Shown here: one piece after another, positions 52,518 through 61,177 of the stretch
Layout: each line of letters begins with the position of its first letter
Position numbering within the stretch: the first letter of the stretch is position 1
Assembly: GCF_001652275.1 (NCBI RefSeq)
Contig: NZ_LVZK01000001.1
Span: 310,001 to 374,000 of the forward strand
DNA length: 64,000 bases
Direction: 5' to 3'
Origin: Peptidiphaga gingivicola
GTDB taxonomy: Bacteria; Actinomycetota; Actinomycetes; Actinomycetales; Actinomycetaceae
Position numbers and translations under genes: made by a program
The notes under the pieces: model-generated
Database searches by the model: none
What the model was told of the DNA's origin: nothing
Seen by the model: only the letters and a program-made list of their open reading frames with translations

Positions 52518-53589
52518 CCTCGACCACCTGGAGAAGAGCCGGAACCTCGGTCTCCGCCTTGCCCGAGTTGACGACCAGCTGGATCATCACCCCGTTGACG
52601 TTGACGATGTATATGCGCGAAATCGTGCCGTTGGTGGATTTGACCAGAATGGCGCCGGCGGGATACCCCGCCACCTTCTGGACCTCGGGCACCGTCTTCA
52701 TATGCTCGATGTCCTTCATCCCGCCGTTCTCGCGCATTTTCGCCAGGATCTGCGTGGGATCCGTCGTGAACCCCTTCCTGTCGATGTAGAAGGAGACGTT
52801 GCGCCCGGAATTCTGCTGATCCTCAAAGCCGAGCAGGCCTTCGGCGCTGGGTTTGGAGGGGACGAACCCGTCGGGCATCCTCATGACGATCTTCGCTCCG
52901 TTGACGTCCACCGTGTACGTCCGCCCGGACACGGAGGCCTTCAGAGGGTCGACGTGGCGCGAGGCGGCCGTGCTGGGCGAAGTTCTCGATCCCGCATTGA
53001 CCGGCTTGAGCGCGCGGACGGTTTTGAGGAGCTCGTCGGCGGTGGCGGCGTCGGGGGCGTTGATCGTCGCCGACCACAGGTAACCTTCGAAATCGGCGAC
53101 GACGACGATCGCCACATACCCGGTTTGGATTGTCGCCTGGGCCGCGACGGCCTTGAAATCCCCCAGATTCTGGATGTCGTAGCGGGCCTCGATGTTTGTG
53201 AACTGCTTCGTCCTAAGCGTTGCGGCGACGCTGTCGGCCGAAGGCAGCGACGTCGCGGAGGACAAATGGGAAAACATGAGATTCGTCTTCGAATCGGAGG
53301 AAGACGTCAACCCTACGAGCTTGACGTCTTCCTGTTTGGCCCTGCTCACTGCGTAGCCGTTGGGAGCCGTGAAGCCGACCCAGACTTTGCCCGTAAACAG
53401 GCGGAATTCCGAACCTTGGATTTCCGCCTCCCCCAAGGTCGCCTTGGGGTCCGTTCCGACCGTCGGGCCATTGCCTTTGGTCGAGTGCGGCGAAGTGGAT
53501 GAGGGGGTGGGGCCAGCGGAAGTTGAAAGCGAACATGCTGGAAGGGCGATAAGCACAACAACGGCGAAGAAGATTCGCAGTCCTCTCAT
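52504..53589 (-). CDS. Lipoprotein of unknown function (first of pair)
   Basis: 361 residues from ATG 53589 with AGGAGGG upstream. Signal peptide and lipobox LPAC at about residue 18. Like its downstream neighbour it has two Mog1/PsbP-like repeats: a strand F(T/V)xPxGY/RMPDGF, a loop with SFYIDRKGFTTDP, a late YIVNVNGVMIQLVV strand and a closing helix. The shared plan and overlap suggest the two arose by duplication. A TATTAT -10 candidate lies at 53629-53624 on the minus strand, about 35 bases before the start. Confidence 0.78.
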   Translation of the reverse strand: MRGLRIFFAVVVLIALPACSLSTSAGPTPSSTSPHSTKGNGPTVGTDPKATLGEAEIQGSEFRLFTGKVWVGFTAPNGYAVSRAKQEDVKLVGLTSSSDSKTNLMFSHLSSATSLPSADSVAATLRTKQFTNIEARYDIQNLGDFKAVAAQATIQTGYVAIVVVADFEGYLWSATINAPDAATADELLKTVRALKPVNAGSRTSPSTAASRHVDPLKASVSGRTYTVDVNGAKIVMRMPDGFVPSKPSAEGLLGFEDQQNSGRNVSFYIDRKGFTTDPTQILAKMRENGGMKDIEHMKTVPEVQKVAGYPAGAILVKSTNGTISRIYIVNVNGVMIQLVVNSGKAETEVPALLQVVEDATS

Positions 53590-53916
53590 ATGCCCTCCTG
53601 GAGACATTCAACTTTACGGCACGATAATAGGCGACCCCACGCCGAAAATCGGCCCTCGGCAAGGGGTAACCCTGCCCATCGCTCCGTTCCTCGGAGCTGG
53701 GCGCGCGCTCCGACGACGACGCGATTGGGTGCGACAAGGGGTCAAGGGCCTGGAATGCCACGGCTGCCAGGGGGAAGGCCCCTCGTCGATCGGACAGAAT
53801 ACACATTACCCCGCACTCGCGGTTATTTCAGGGGCGTTCATCCATTGACATTCCACGCTCCAAGTGCTCCTCCCGACGGCGACGGAGCCGCAAATCGAGT
53901 CGGCCGGAAGGAGGCG
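53590..53916. other. Intergenic gap holding the lipoprotein-operon promoter
   Basis: 327 bases between the symporter stop and the lipoprotein start, both minus strand. TATTAT at 53629-53624 (minus) is a possible -10 element. No hairpin with a clear T-run and no gene seen; plus-strand frames here are shadows that continue across the symporter gene. Confidence 0.5.
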
Positions 53917-55380
53917 TCAGTGGACCGCCGCGGGCGAACCGCTCGGCGAATCCGTGCCTCCGTGGACCCAGATGTCGGTCGGAAGCTCGCCGGGCATCGA
54001 GGGGTTCCCCGTGGCAACGAACGGCCTTTCGCGGTTTCGCAGATAGTCTTGGAGCGCCCCGAAAGCCCATTTACCGAGCATGACGATGGACACAATGTTG
54101 ATGAGCGCCATTCCCGTCATCGTCAGATCGGCGAAGTTCCAAACGAGTTTGAGCTCGGCGACGGACCCAAGGACGATCGAGACGATGACGATTGCCTTGA
54201 GAAGCTTGTCGCCCCACGCTTTGCCCTTCGTGAGAAAGTCCATATTGACCTCAGCGTAGGCAAAGTTGCCGATAACCGAAGAGCCGGCGAAGACGCAGAT
54301 GAGAACGACCATGACCGGTCCCGCCCACGCCCCCAGCGTGGATTTGAGCGCGGCGATCGTCATGTCGGCGCCGGCGGGGTCGGGAGAGGTCCAGTAGGGC
54401 TTGAGCGCCTCGGGGTCGGCGTTGAAGAGGATGAACGCGGTCGCCGAACACACAAGGATTGTGTCGACGAAGACGCCCGCAGACTGGATGAGGCCCTGCT
54501 TGGCCGGGTGGGTGACGTGCGCGGTCGACGCCGCATTCGGCGCCGAGCCCTCGCCCGCCTCGTTCGAGAACAGGCCGCGCCTGACTCCGTTCATCATCGC
54601 CGCTGTCATCGATCCGGCCAAGCCCCCGAGCGTTTCCCGCAGTCCGAAGGCGTTTTCGACGATCAGGCTGAAGGTCGGGCCGACCTTGTCCAAGTTCATG
54701 ACCACGACTGCGGCGGCAAGGCCGATGTACACGATCGCCATGAGCGGGGCGACGATCTCCGAGGCCTTTGCCACGGCCTTGAGGCCTCTGTAGACGATCG
54801 GCCCGCACAGGACCAGGAGGATTGCGGCCGTGACCCAGGGGTTCACCTCGAACTGGGTCTTGAGCGTGTCGGCGATCGTGTTCGCCTGGACCATCTCGAA
54901 GGAGACTCCGAACGAGCAGATGAGGAACAGCGCGAAAACGACCCCCCATTTGCGCGAGCCGAGCCCCCTCTGGATATAGAAGGCCGGGCCTCCGCGGAAG
55001 GTGCCGTCGTGCCACCTGATTTTGAACAGCTGGGCGAGAGTGGCCTCGATGAAGGCGGTGGCCATCCCCAAGAAGGCAACGAGCCACATCCAGAAGACCG
55101 CGCCGGGCCCGCCCAAAGTGACGGCGATTGCGACGCCGGCGATGTTGCCCGTTCCGACCCGCGAGGCGATGCCGATCGCGAAAGCCTGGAAAGAAGAGAT
55201 TCCATCGCCGTCGACGTCGCGGGAGTCGAAGACCTGCTTGACCATCTGGCCGAACAGGCGAATCTGCACGAAGCCGGTGCGAATCGTGAAGTAGATTCCC
55301 GCTCCGATGAGCATGACGATGAGGATGTGGGTTGTGATCCAGTTATTCGTCGTGGATATGAGCTCGGTCAGCTTGTCCAT
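53917..55380 (-). CDS. Alanine/glycine:cation symporter (AGCS family)
   Basis: 487 residues with about eleven membrane helices. AGCS marks: GTGNIAGVAIAVTLGGPGAVFWMW, which includes the family signature, then FRGGPAFYIQRGLG, GLFSNEAGEGSAPNAAS and GNFAYAEVN. These proteins import alanine or glycine with sodium or protons. AGGAGGG precedes the ATG by four bases. The C-terminal 55 residues are hydrophilic and cytosolic. It appears as a single-gene unit. Confidence 0.95.
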   Translation of the reverse strand: MDKLTELISTTNNWITTHILIVMLIGAGIYFTIRTGFVQIRLFGQMVKQVFDSRDVDGDGISSFQAFAIGIASRVGTGNIAGVAIAVTLGGPGAVFWMWLVAFLGMATAFIEATLAQLFKIRWHDGTFRGGPAFYIQRGLGSRKWGVVFALFLICSFGVSFEMVQANTIADTLKTQFEVNPWVTAAILLVLCGPIVYRGLKAVAKASEIVAPLMAIVYIGLAAAVVVMNLDKVGPTFSLIVENAFGLRETLGGLAGSMTAAMMNGVRRGLFSNEAGEGSAPNAASTAHVTHPAKQGLIQSAGVFVDTILVCSATAFILFNADPEALKPYWTSPDPAGADMTIAALKSTLGAWAGPVMVVLICVFAGSSVIGNFAYAEVNMDFLTKGKAWGDKLLKAIVIVSIVLGSVAELKLVWNFADLTMTGMALINIVSIVMLGKWAFGALQDYLRNRERPFVATGNPSMPGELPTDIWVHGGTDSPSGSPAAVH

Positions 55381-55853
55381 GCCGCCCTCCTAAAGACCGC
55401 CTGCGACGAGGAACGGTCGGCTCGCGCGATTTGAAAACTCAAGAGATATTACTAGAACATTACGCGATTTGAAGAATCCGTTACTAAAAACGACGCAAAT
55501 CCGCACCGACGGCGACCTTCCCAACCGCCGAACAAGAGAACGCTCGATTCCCTCGTCGAGAAGCCGACTCTTTGGCCGCGTAATTTTATCAAAGAATGAA
55601 GCGTCCCGCCTCGACTCCCCCCATGGGTATCATTGCCCATGCGACTACGGTCGTACGACGCGGTACTATAGATGACGTAGTCAGCCACGGTTGATTGCGC
55701 GTGTGTGATAAGCCCACGTCAGCCTCCAATTACGACGTGGGCGACGAGGTCGCCGGTCGCCCAGCCGGGACCTCTGCCTCTTGGGTCTGCGCCTCCAATG
55801 GACCCGGAGATGAAGTGAGGCCCACCATGGCGGTGGGCCTCACTTTTTTGCTT
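55381..55853. other. Intergenic gap with terminator
   Basis: 473 bases upstream of the symporter (leftward) and downstream of the FHA-HTH gene. AT-richer at 55430-55620. A terminator hairpin lies at 55813-55845. No gene with a ribosome site was found on either strand. Confidence 0.55.
55813..55845. terminator. Terminator hairpin with T-run
   Basis: AAGTGAGGCCCACC pairs with GGTGGGCCTCACTT around ATGGC; six T follow on plus. It ends nine bases from the stop of the FHA-HTH gene on minus and is symmetrical enough for both directions. Confidence 0.85.
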
Positions 55854-56663
55854 TTATCCGCGTCTGCGGGACCTGCGGGAGCCTTCGGCAGCCTTTTGCC
55901 GCTGATTCGTCTGGAACTCCTCGTCGAGAAGCGTGAGGTCGTCGGCGGTGACGAGCTGGCTCGCCACGGCGTACTCCACGAGCCTCGCACGGCGATAGGT
56001 CGCGTGAACGCCCTTCCCCCCGCGCAGTCCGCGCACGCCGAGCCTGTCCAGCTTCTCGCAGACGTTGTCGAGCTTGCGGTTGAAGCGGGTCTGCGTCCAT
56101 CCGAGACGCTGGGCGGCCTCCTCCGAACGGGGAATGTCGGAGGGGCCGGTCCCCACCCGCCGCAGCCAGTTTTCGGCCAGAGCGAGGATGAGAAGGCGCT
56201 GGCTGGGCGTGAGCGTCACCTGCCCCATGGTCGTCTCGCCGACGTCCTCGCGCCCCGTGGACGAGACCTCGTACATCGTGTCGGGAACCGTCATGTCTAT
56301 CTCATACGTGGTGGGGCCCGCGGTGAAGACGAGGCTCATGTTGGGCACGACGAGCGGAATCTGGCTTCCCGGGCCTATCCAGGATTGGAGCATCCCCGTG
56401 GTCTCGGCAACCGTCACGGCGATGCGCGAACCGACGTTGCTGACCCACCACAGGCCGTTGTGCGACTCAATGACGAGGAAGTTTCGGTGGAGAAACGGAT
56501 TGTCCTCGATCGCCAGGGTGCCGACGCGGCCGATAGTGAACGTGTCTCCCGGATCGATCTTGTAGACCTCGCCGCAGAACTCAATCTCGAGCGCCACGCG
56601 CGCCTTCTGTGCGGGTTGGGCGACCGCAACCGAGACCGCCTCGCTTTTAGCATGTTGAGCCAT
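55854..56663 (-). CDS. FHA domain protein with C-terminal winged-helix-like region
   Basis: 269 residues. FHA-like domain at about 25-125 (TFTIGRVGTLAIED, then HRNFLVIESHNGLWWVSNVG); the conserved Gly-Arg and His/Asn positions are present but the SxxH loop is altered. Residues about 150-245 look like a DNA-binding winged helix (LTPSQRLLILALAENWL, RSEEAAQRLGWTQTRFNRKL), and it ends with a very basic tail (RRSRRRG). It lies 109 bases downstream of the kinase gene on the same strand. It may couple phospho-Thr binding to transcription control, a rare combination. Confidence 0.8.
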   Translation of the reverse strand: MAQHAKSEAVSVAVAQPAQKARVALEIEFCGEVYKIDPGDTFTIGRVGTLAIEDNPFLHRNFLVIESHNGLWWVSNVGSRIAVTVAETTGMLQSWIGPGSQIPLVVPNMSLVFTAGPTTYEIDMTVPDTMYEVSSTGREDVGETTMGQVTLTPSQRLLILALAENWLRRVGTGPSDIPRSEEAAQRLGWTQTRFNRKLDNVCEKLDRLGVRGLRGGKGVHATYRRARLVEYAVASQLVTADDLTLLDEEFQTNQRQKAAEGSRRSRRRG

Positions 56664-56772
56664 CGATCCTCCTCCGTCTCCGGCATGACCCCAATATGGA
56701 CCATTGTGTCAGGTATTGCTGTTAAACGGGAACAGAGCCGTCAATGAGAGGTCGGTTATAGTGAGAGATAGG

Positions 56773-58353
56773 TTACTGTCCCGATGTCACAACGCATGCA
56801 CTGACCGCCTTTGATTCGTTGGAAACCCCCACCCGCCTGACCTGAACCGTGATGCACGTCTCGACAGGCCTGGCCGCCACGGTCACGCTCGTCTTCTCCG
56901 TGGCTTCGACTTTCCCCTCCCCCGCGACGAACGGGGCCTTGTAGAGGTACATGTCGCCGTCGTGCGGGTCGGGATTCTCCCATGTGAACGTCACGCGCCC
57001 GTTGCTCACCGTCCCCTTGAGCTTCGTCACGCCCTGAGGCTGCTCCGCTCCCGGATCCATCTTCGTGGTTTCCGAGGCCGAGGGAGAAGGCTTGATGGTT
57101 TCGCCCTTGCCGCGGTTCATGAAATAGACCACGCTCAGCGTCACGATGAGGACGACGACGGCCGCGATGGAGAAGCGCGCGACCGGCTTGCGGAGAAAGG
57201 CCGCGAACGTCCGTTTGGCGCCGGAGGCCTCGGGCGGCGGGGCGTCCTCAAGTTCGTCGTCGCCGATGGGCGCCCCGTAATACGAGTGGCGGCGGCCCGC
57301 GGAGGCGACGTCGGCGCTGTCGACGGCGAAAACGACCCCCGCACCGCGATCGACCTCGATCGAATGCCGACCGACCCGTCGAGGCACGTCGCGCGTGTTC
57401 TCGTCGTCGATCGGGGAGATGGTCCGCACCGCCTGGCGTGTGGCGTCCTCGTCGACCGTCGAGGACTCCTGCCATTCCTCCCCCTCGCCCTGAACGTTCA
57501 TGTCGGTTGGGCGCTGATGGAGCTGCTCGGCCTGAATGAACTGAAGGGCCGTCGCAAACTCCCGCACCGACTGGTAGCGCTGCTTGGGGTCCTTGGCCAT
57601 GGCCGTGGCCAGGACCCTCTCGAGCTCGTCGGGGGCGTCGGTGCGCCCGGTCTTCGGCAGGGGGGAGCGCAGAACCCGATTGATGACGGCGATCTCCGAA
57701 TTGTCGCCGTCGACGATTTCGAAGGGCGCGCGCCCGGCGACGAGAGTGTAGATCGTCGCCGCCAGCGAGTAGACGTCGACGGCGGGCGCGGCCTCGCCCT
57801 CGCCCGTCGCCTGCTCCGGCGGGGCCCACGGAACGGAGAAGCCCTCGGCCTGAGTCGTATCGCCCATCCGGGTTGCGATTCCGAAGTCCGTGAGCACCGG
57901 ATGCTGATACGGAGTCATGAGGATGTTCGACGGTTTGATGTCGCGATGGACGATTCCCGCCCTGTGCAAAGTCTCGACCGCGCCTGCGATCTGTATGCCC
58001 ACTTCGAGGGCGAAGGTCACCGGCAGCGGGCGCATGCGTAAAAGCTTGCCCAGATGCGGCGGAGGGCAATACTCCATGATGAGGTACATGCGGCCGTCTT
58101 CGGTCTCCCCGGCGCCGTGCACGGAGACGACTGAGGGATGCGAGCTCATGCGCGCCATGAGGTTGGCTTCCGCGCGGAAAGCCAGCTTCTGCTGCTCGGT
58201 CACGCCCCGCCGAAGCACCTTGATGGCGACTTCGCGGTGCGGAACCTGCTGATCGTACAGGTACACGTCGGCGAAGCCGCCGGACCCCAGATAGGACAGG
58301 TACCTGGCATTGGGAATCTTCGGCGGTGTGGCGGGGCGTCGGCCGGCCGACAT
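56773..58353 (-). CDS. Membrane Ser/Thr protein kinase with FN3-like extracellular domain
   Basis: 526 residues. Kinase domain at about 15-275: Gly loop LGSGGFADVYL, Lys in VAIKVLRR, catalytic HRDIKPSNIL, DFGIA, and the APE equivalent in PWAPPEQA. A juxtamembrane linker of about 120 residues follows, then one membrane helix (FSIAAVVVLIVTLSVVYFM, about 397-415) and an outside domain of about 90 residues with fibronectin III features (GRVTFTWENPDPHDGD). The layout equals bifidobacterial Pkb2. It starts on the stop of the FHA gene (TAATG). Likely substrates are FHA partners or the secretion system. Confidence 0.93.
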   Translation of the reverse strand: MSAGRRPATPPKIPNARYLSYLGSGGFADVYLYDQQVPHREVAIKVLRRGVTEQQKLAFRAEANLMARMSSHPSVVSVHGAGETEDGRMYLIMEYCPPPHLGKLLRMRPLPVTFALEVGIQIAGAVETLHRAGIVHRDIKPSNILMTPYQHPVLTDFGIATRMGDTTQAEGFSVPWAPPEQATGEGEAAPAVDVYSLAATIYTLVAGRAPFEIVDGDNSEIAVINRVLRSPLPKTGRTDAPDELERVLATAMAKDPKQRYQSVREFATALQFIQAEQLHQRPTDMNVQGEGEEWQESSTVDEDATRQAVRTISPIDDENTRDVPRRVGRHSIEVDRGAGVVFAVDSADVASAGRRHSYYGAPIGDDELEDAPPPEASGAKRTFAAFLRKPVARFSIAAVVVLIVTLSVVYFMNRGKGETIKPSPSASETTKMDPGAEQPQGVTKLKGTVSNGRVTFTWENPDPHDGDMYLYKAPFVAGEGKVEATEKTSVTVAARPVETCITVQVRRVGVSNESKAVSACVVTSGQ

Positions 58354-60365
58354 TAGACTCCCGACCTCGGACCGAGCATCTGGATGGTCACACCCTCGCC
58401 GATGTCGATGACGTCGCTGACCCTGAGGAAGAATGGCTCGGTCGGGCTGATGCGAATCGGCCGCTCATTCGGACGCAGGACGTAGGTCCCGTTGTTCGAG
58501 TTCCTATCGACAAGCCGAACGTCCCAGTTATCGACGCGAATCTCGCAGTGGGTCCGCGAGATCTGCTGATCGGGGCTCGGAACGGGGACGAGGTGGGCGC
58601 GCGGGCGCCCGGGCTCCGGGGCGGAAGCCGGCTTGCGGCCGATGATGATGTCGGCGTCCAAGGGCACGTTGAGCCCCGTGGACACCCAGATCTCCCCGAG
58701 GGACGGACGAGGGTACCAATTCGGTTCGCCTCCGAGCGGGCCGCTGCATATCCTGCACACCTTCCCGTGGGGCGGGTTGAGATGGCCGTTTTGGCACAGC
58801 ACGGCCAGGACCATCGCCTGAGGCGACTCCGCCTGGACCCGCTCCTGCTCCTGCGCGCTCTGCTCGCCGACGACGGTCTCCGCATCGTAATCCTCGGCGG
58901 AAGCCCCTGCCGCAGCCGCATCCGCGGCGACACTGGGGAAGGAAGGCTCCGGCCGAGCCCCCTGCGCCCCCTCGTTGTCTCGGGGGGCCTCTTCCCGCGG
59001 CTGGCCGTCCCAGCCTGCCGGGCCCTCGACGGGCGCTTCCGGTTCTTCGGCGGCGTCGACGGCGTCGCCCGCCGGCTCGGGCGCGGTCGGCTCCTCGGCC
59101 GAGGGGGCCTCGTCGGCGACCTCCCAGGGGCGGGGGGTGCGGCGGGCGGGCTCCTCAGCAGGCTCGGCGGATTCTTCCGCCGCATCCGTCGGTTCCTGTT
59201 CCGGGCCTTCGGCCGCCTGGACGGGAGAGAACGCGGCCTGGGCCGCGTCTTCGGACTCGTCCAATTGGTCGGCCATGGGGAAGCGGCTTTCGATCGGGAA
59301 CCGCGGCTGCTCCTCGGGGACGTCCTCCTCGGGCGCCTGATCGCCGACCTCGCCCGCCGACGAGAGGTTCGCGGCGATCTCTTCGAGCTCTTCGGCGGGA
59401 ATCGCCTCCTCTTCTTCGGTGGCGCCGTCTTCAGCGGCCGGAGTTTGAGCCGCGGGGCCCTCCGCCTCCACGGGGGCGGGCGCCTCGGCCTCAACAGGAG
59501 CGGCGTCCTGCCACTCGGTTTTCTCTTCCTCGGCCTGAGGAGTGTGGAAGTCTCCGGGAACAGAGTCGATGAAGAATGGCGCCTCCGCGGACGGCTCGTC
59601 CGCTTTCTCCGGAGATCCGGCCGAGGCGACGTCGTCGGCTCCATTGACGGCGTCGAGCGTGGGCTCGTCGAGCGGCATGCGCGTCTTTTCGAGGGCGTCG
59701 ATCGGGTTGGCGGGAAGGGGGCCCTCCTCCTTGGCCTCGGCCTCGGCGGGCTCCTTCGAAACGTCGGCGGCTTCCTGCACGGCTTGCGGCGCCGGAGCGG
59801 CCTCGGCTCCCTGATCGGCAGCCCCGTAGCCGCCGGGGGCCGGCGAAGAGCCCGCGGCGCCGTATGCGGCCGCCTCCTTGGCGCGGGAATCCGCGGCGGC
59901 TCCGCGAATCTCGGGGTGCCCGGGCACGAATGCGAGAAGAAGGGCGGAGGTCGCCGCGATGCCGTCGGCGAAGGGCAGCCCCTCCGGTCGGCCGACGCCG
60001 GCGCCGGGCCCGGCGTCGAGAACGAGGTCGGCCATTCGGTCAATGAAGGCCTCGTTCCAGGTCGGGGTCTCCATTCCGGTGCCCAGGACGTTTCCGTCTC
60101 TGTCGCAGGCGCGGAAGGCCCCGCGAAGCGCGACTCGAAGGTGCTCGCCTTCGGACACCGCGATGGCGAAAGCCGGGATCTGGCGCGACGGGCGCACGCC
60201 GAAACCGAGGGCCTCTACAAGCTGCTGGAAGGTCGATCCTGAACGAATGGCCTCCCACAGCCACTCTGCCTGGCTTGGGGTGGCACCCTGAACCATCATG
60301 GCTCCGTGAGGCGCGACGACGGCCAGAACGTCGCCGGATTTTGCCTGCGCACGTGTGATGTACAT
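58353..60365 (-). CDS. Long FHA domain protein with zinc-ribbon-like motif
   Basis: 670 residues. The N-terminal 120 form an alpha/beta domain of unknown type (MYITRAQAKSGDVLAVVAPH). A very acidic, Glu/Ala/Pro-rich disordered stretch runs from about 165 to 520. A small zinc-ribbon-like element follows (CQNGHLNPPHGKVCRICSG, near 533). The C-terminal FHA domain (about 550-665) has GRKPASAP, SRTHCEIRV and SNNGTYVL, intact phospho-Thr-binding residues. It overlaps the kinase gene by one base and lies two bases after the phosphatase stop, so all three are co-translated. It is a probable kinase substrate and adaptor. Confidence 0.85.
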   Translation of the reverse strand: MYITRAQAKSGDVLAVVAPHGAMMVQGATPSQAEWLWEAIRSGSTFQQLVEALGFGVRPSRQIPAFAIAVSEGEHLRVALRGAFRACDRDGNVLGTGMETPTWNEAFIDRMADLVLDAGPGAGVGRPEGLPFADGIAATSALLLAFVPGHPEIRGAAADSRAKEAAAYGAAGSSPAPGGYGAADQGAEAAPAPQAVQEAADVSKEPAEAEAKEEGPLPANPIDALEKTRMPLDEPTLDAVNGADDVASAGSPEKADEPSAEAPFFIDSVPGDFHTPQAEEEKTEWQDAAPVEAEAPAPVEAEGPAAQTPAAEDGATEEEEAIPAEELEEIAANLSSAGEVGDQAPEEDVPEEQPRFPIESRFPMADQLDESEDAAQAAFSPVQAAEGPEQEPTDAAEESAEPAEEPARRTPRPWEVADEAPSAEEPTAPEPAGDAVDAAEEPEAPVEGPAGWDGQPREEAPRDNEGAQGARPEPSFPSVAADAAAAGASAEDYDAETVVGEQSAQEQERVQAESPQAMVLAVLCQNGHLNPPHGKVCRICSGPLGGEPNWYPRPSLGEIWVSTGLNVPLDADIIIGRKPASAPEPGRPRAHLVPVPSPDQQISRTHCEIRVDNWDVRLVDRNSNNGTYVLRPNERPIRISPTEPFFLRVSDVIDIGEGVTIQMLGPRSGV

Positions 60366-60367
60366 TC

Positions 60368-61177
60368 CTAACCCCTCCGGGGAACGGTGTCGTCGCCGAC
60401 TATGCGGCGAGCGGCAGTAACGGTCTCTTCCTCAATATTGCCGCTTGGCAACTGCGGACCACAATCCACGATGTCGACGACGACCACCGTGACGTTGTCC
60501 GAGCCGCCGGCGCCCAAGGCTTTCTGGACCAGCGTTTGCGCGGTCTCCTGCGGATCTTCCATGTATCGTGCCACCTCGCTGATCCTCTCGTTCGACACGA
60601 CGGAGCTCAGGCCGTCCGAGCACAAAACGAAACGGTCTCCCATCGAAAGGGGCACAAGGAAGACGTCCGCCCCCACGTCGCTTCCCGAATGTCCGCCGAG
60701 CGCGCGCGTGATGACGTTCCTGCGGCCCCAGTTGTTCCCGTCGGCCACTCCGGCGTCGATGAGCTCCTGGACCTCCGAATGGTCTTTCGTCACCTGGATG
60801 AACGCCATTCCCGACAGGTGATAGGTGCGGGAGTCTCCGATGTTGAAGACGCGGGCGTAAGGGAATCCGCCTTCGATGCCGAGGACGAGGCCCGTAAGGG
60901 TTGTCCCGGGGATCCCCGTCTCGCTGGCGAGGCCGCGCACCGTCCTCGCTGCCAGGGCGATTCGCTCCTCGAGCTCGCCGGCGCTTACGAAGTCTCTGCC
61001 GTCGAGCGAGGCGAATGCGTCCACTGCCGTGCGGGAGGCGACTTCTCCGGCGCTGTGCCCGCCCATCCCGTCGGCCACCACGAACACAGGCGAGGACGCG
61101 AAGAGGGAGTCCTCGTTCAGTTCCCGCATTCCTATGTCCGTCGCAAATCCGCAGCGGGCATACGCGTAAGGGATCAC
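60368..61177 (-). CDS. PP2C-family Ser/Thr phosphatase
   Basis: 269 residues from GTG 61177, which overlaps the preceding stop (GTGA). PP2C motifs in order: DIGMRELNEDS, VVADGMGGHSAGEVAS, GDSRTYHL, TRALGG, LCSDGLSSVV and GGSDNVTVVVVD, with the metal-binding Asp residues intact. It should reverse phosphorylation by the kinase in this operon, the PrpC/PstP role. No membrane helix is seen, unlike mycobacterial PstP, so it is cytosolic. Confidence 0.95.
   Translation of the reverse strand: MIPYAYARCGFATDIGMRELNEDSLFASSPVFVVADGMGGHSAGEVASRTAVDAFASLDGRDFVSAGELEERIALAARTVRGLASETGIPGTTLTGLVLGIEGGFPYARVFNIGDSRTYHLSGMAFIQVTKDHSEVQELIDAGVADGNNWGRRNVITRALGGHSGSDVGADVFLVPLSMGDRFVLCSDGLSSVVSNERISEVARYMEDPQETAQTLVQKALGAGGSDNVTVVVVDIVDCGPQLPSGNIEEETVTAARRIVGDDTVPRRG

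Noticed and set aside
53590-55434. 614-codon open frame opposite the alanine symporter
   Set aside because: Charged, Asp/Arg/His-rich shadow; the minus strand encodes a clear AGCS transporter.
58326-60242. 638-codon frame opposite the long FHA protein
   Set aside because: Gly/Arg-rich mirror of an Ala/Glu/Pro-rich linker; no real protein features.
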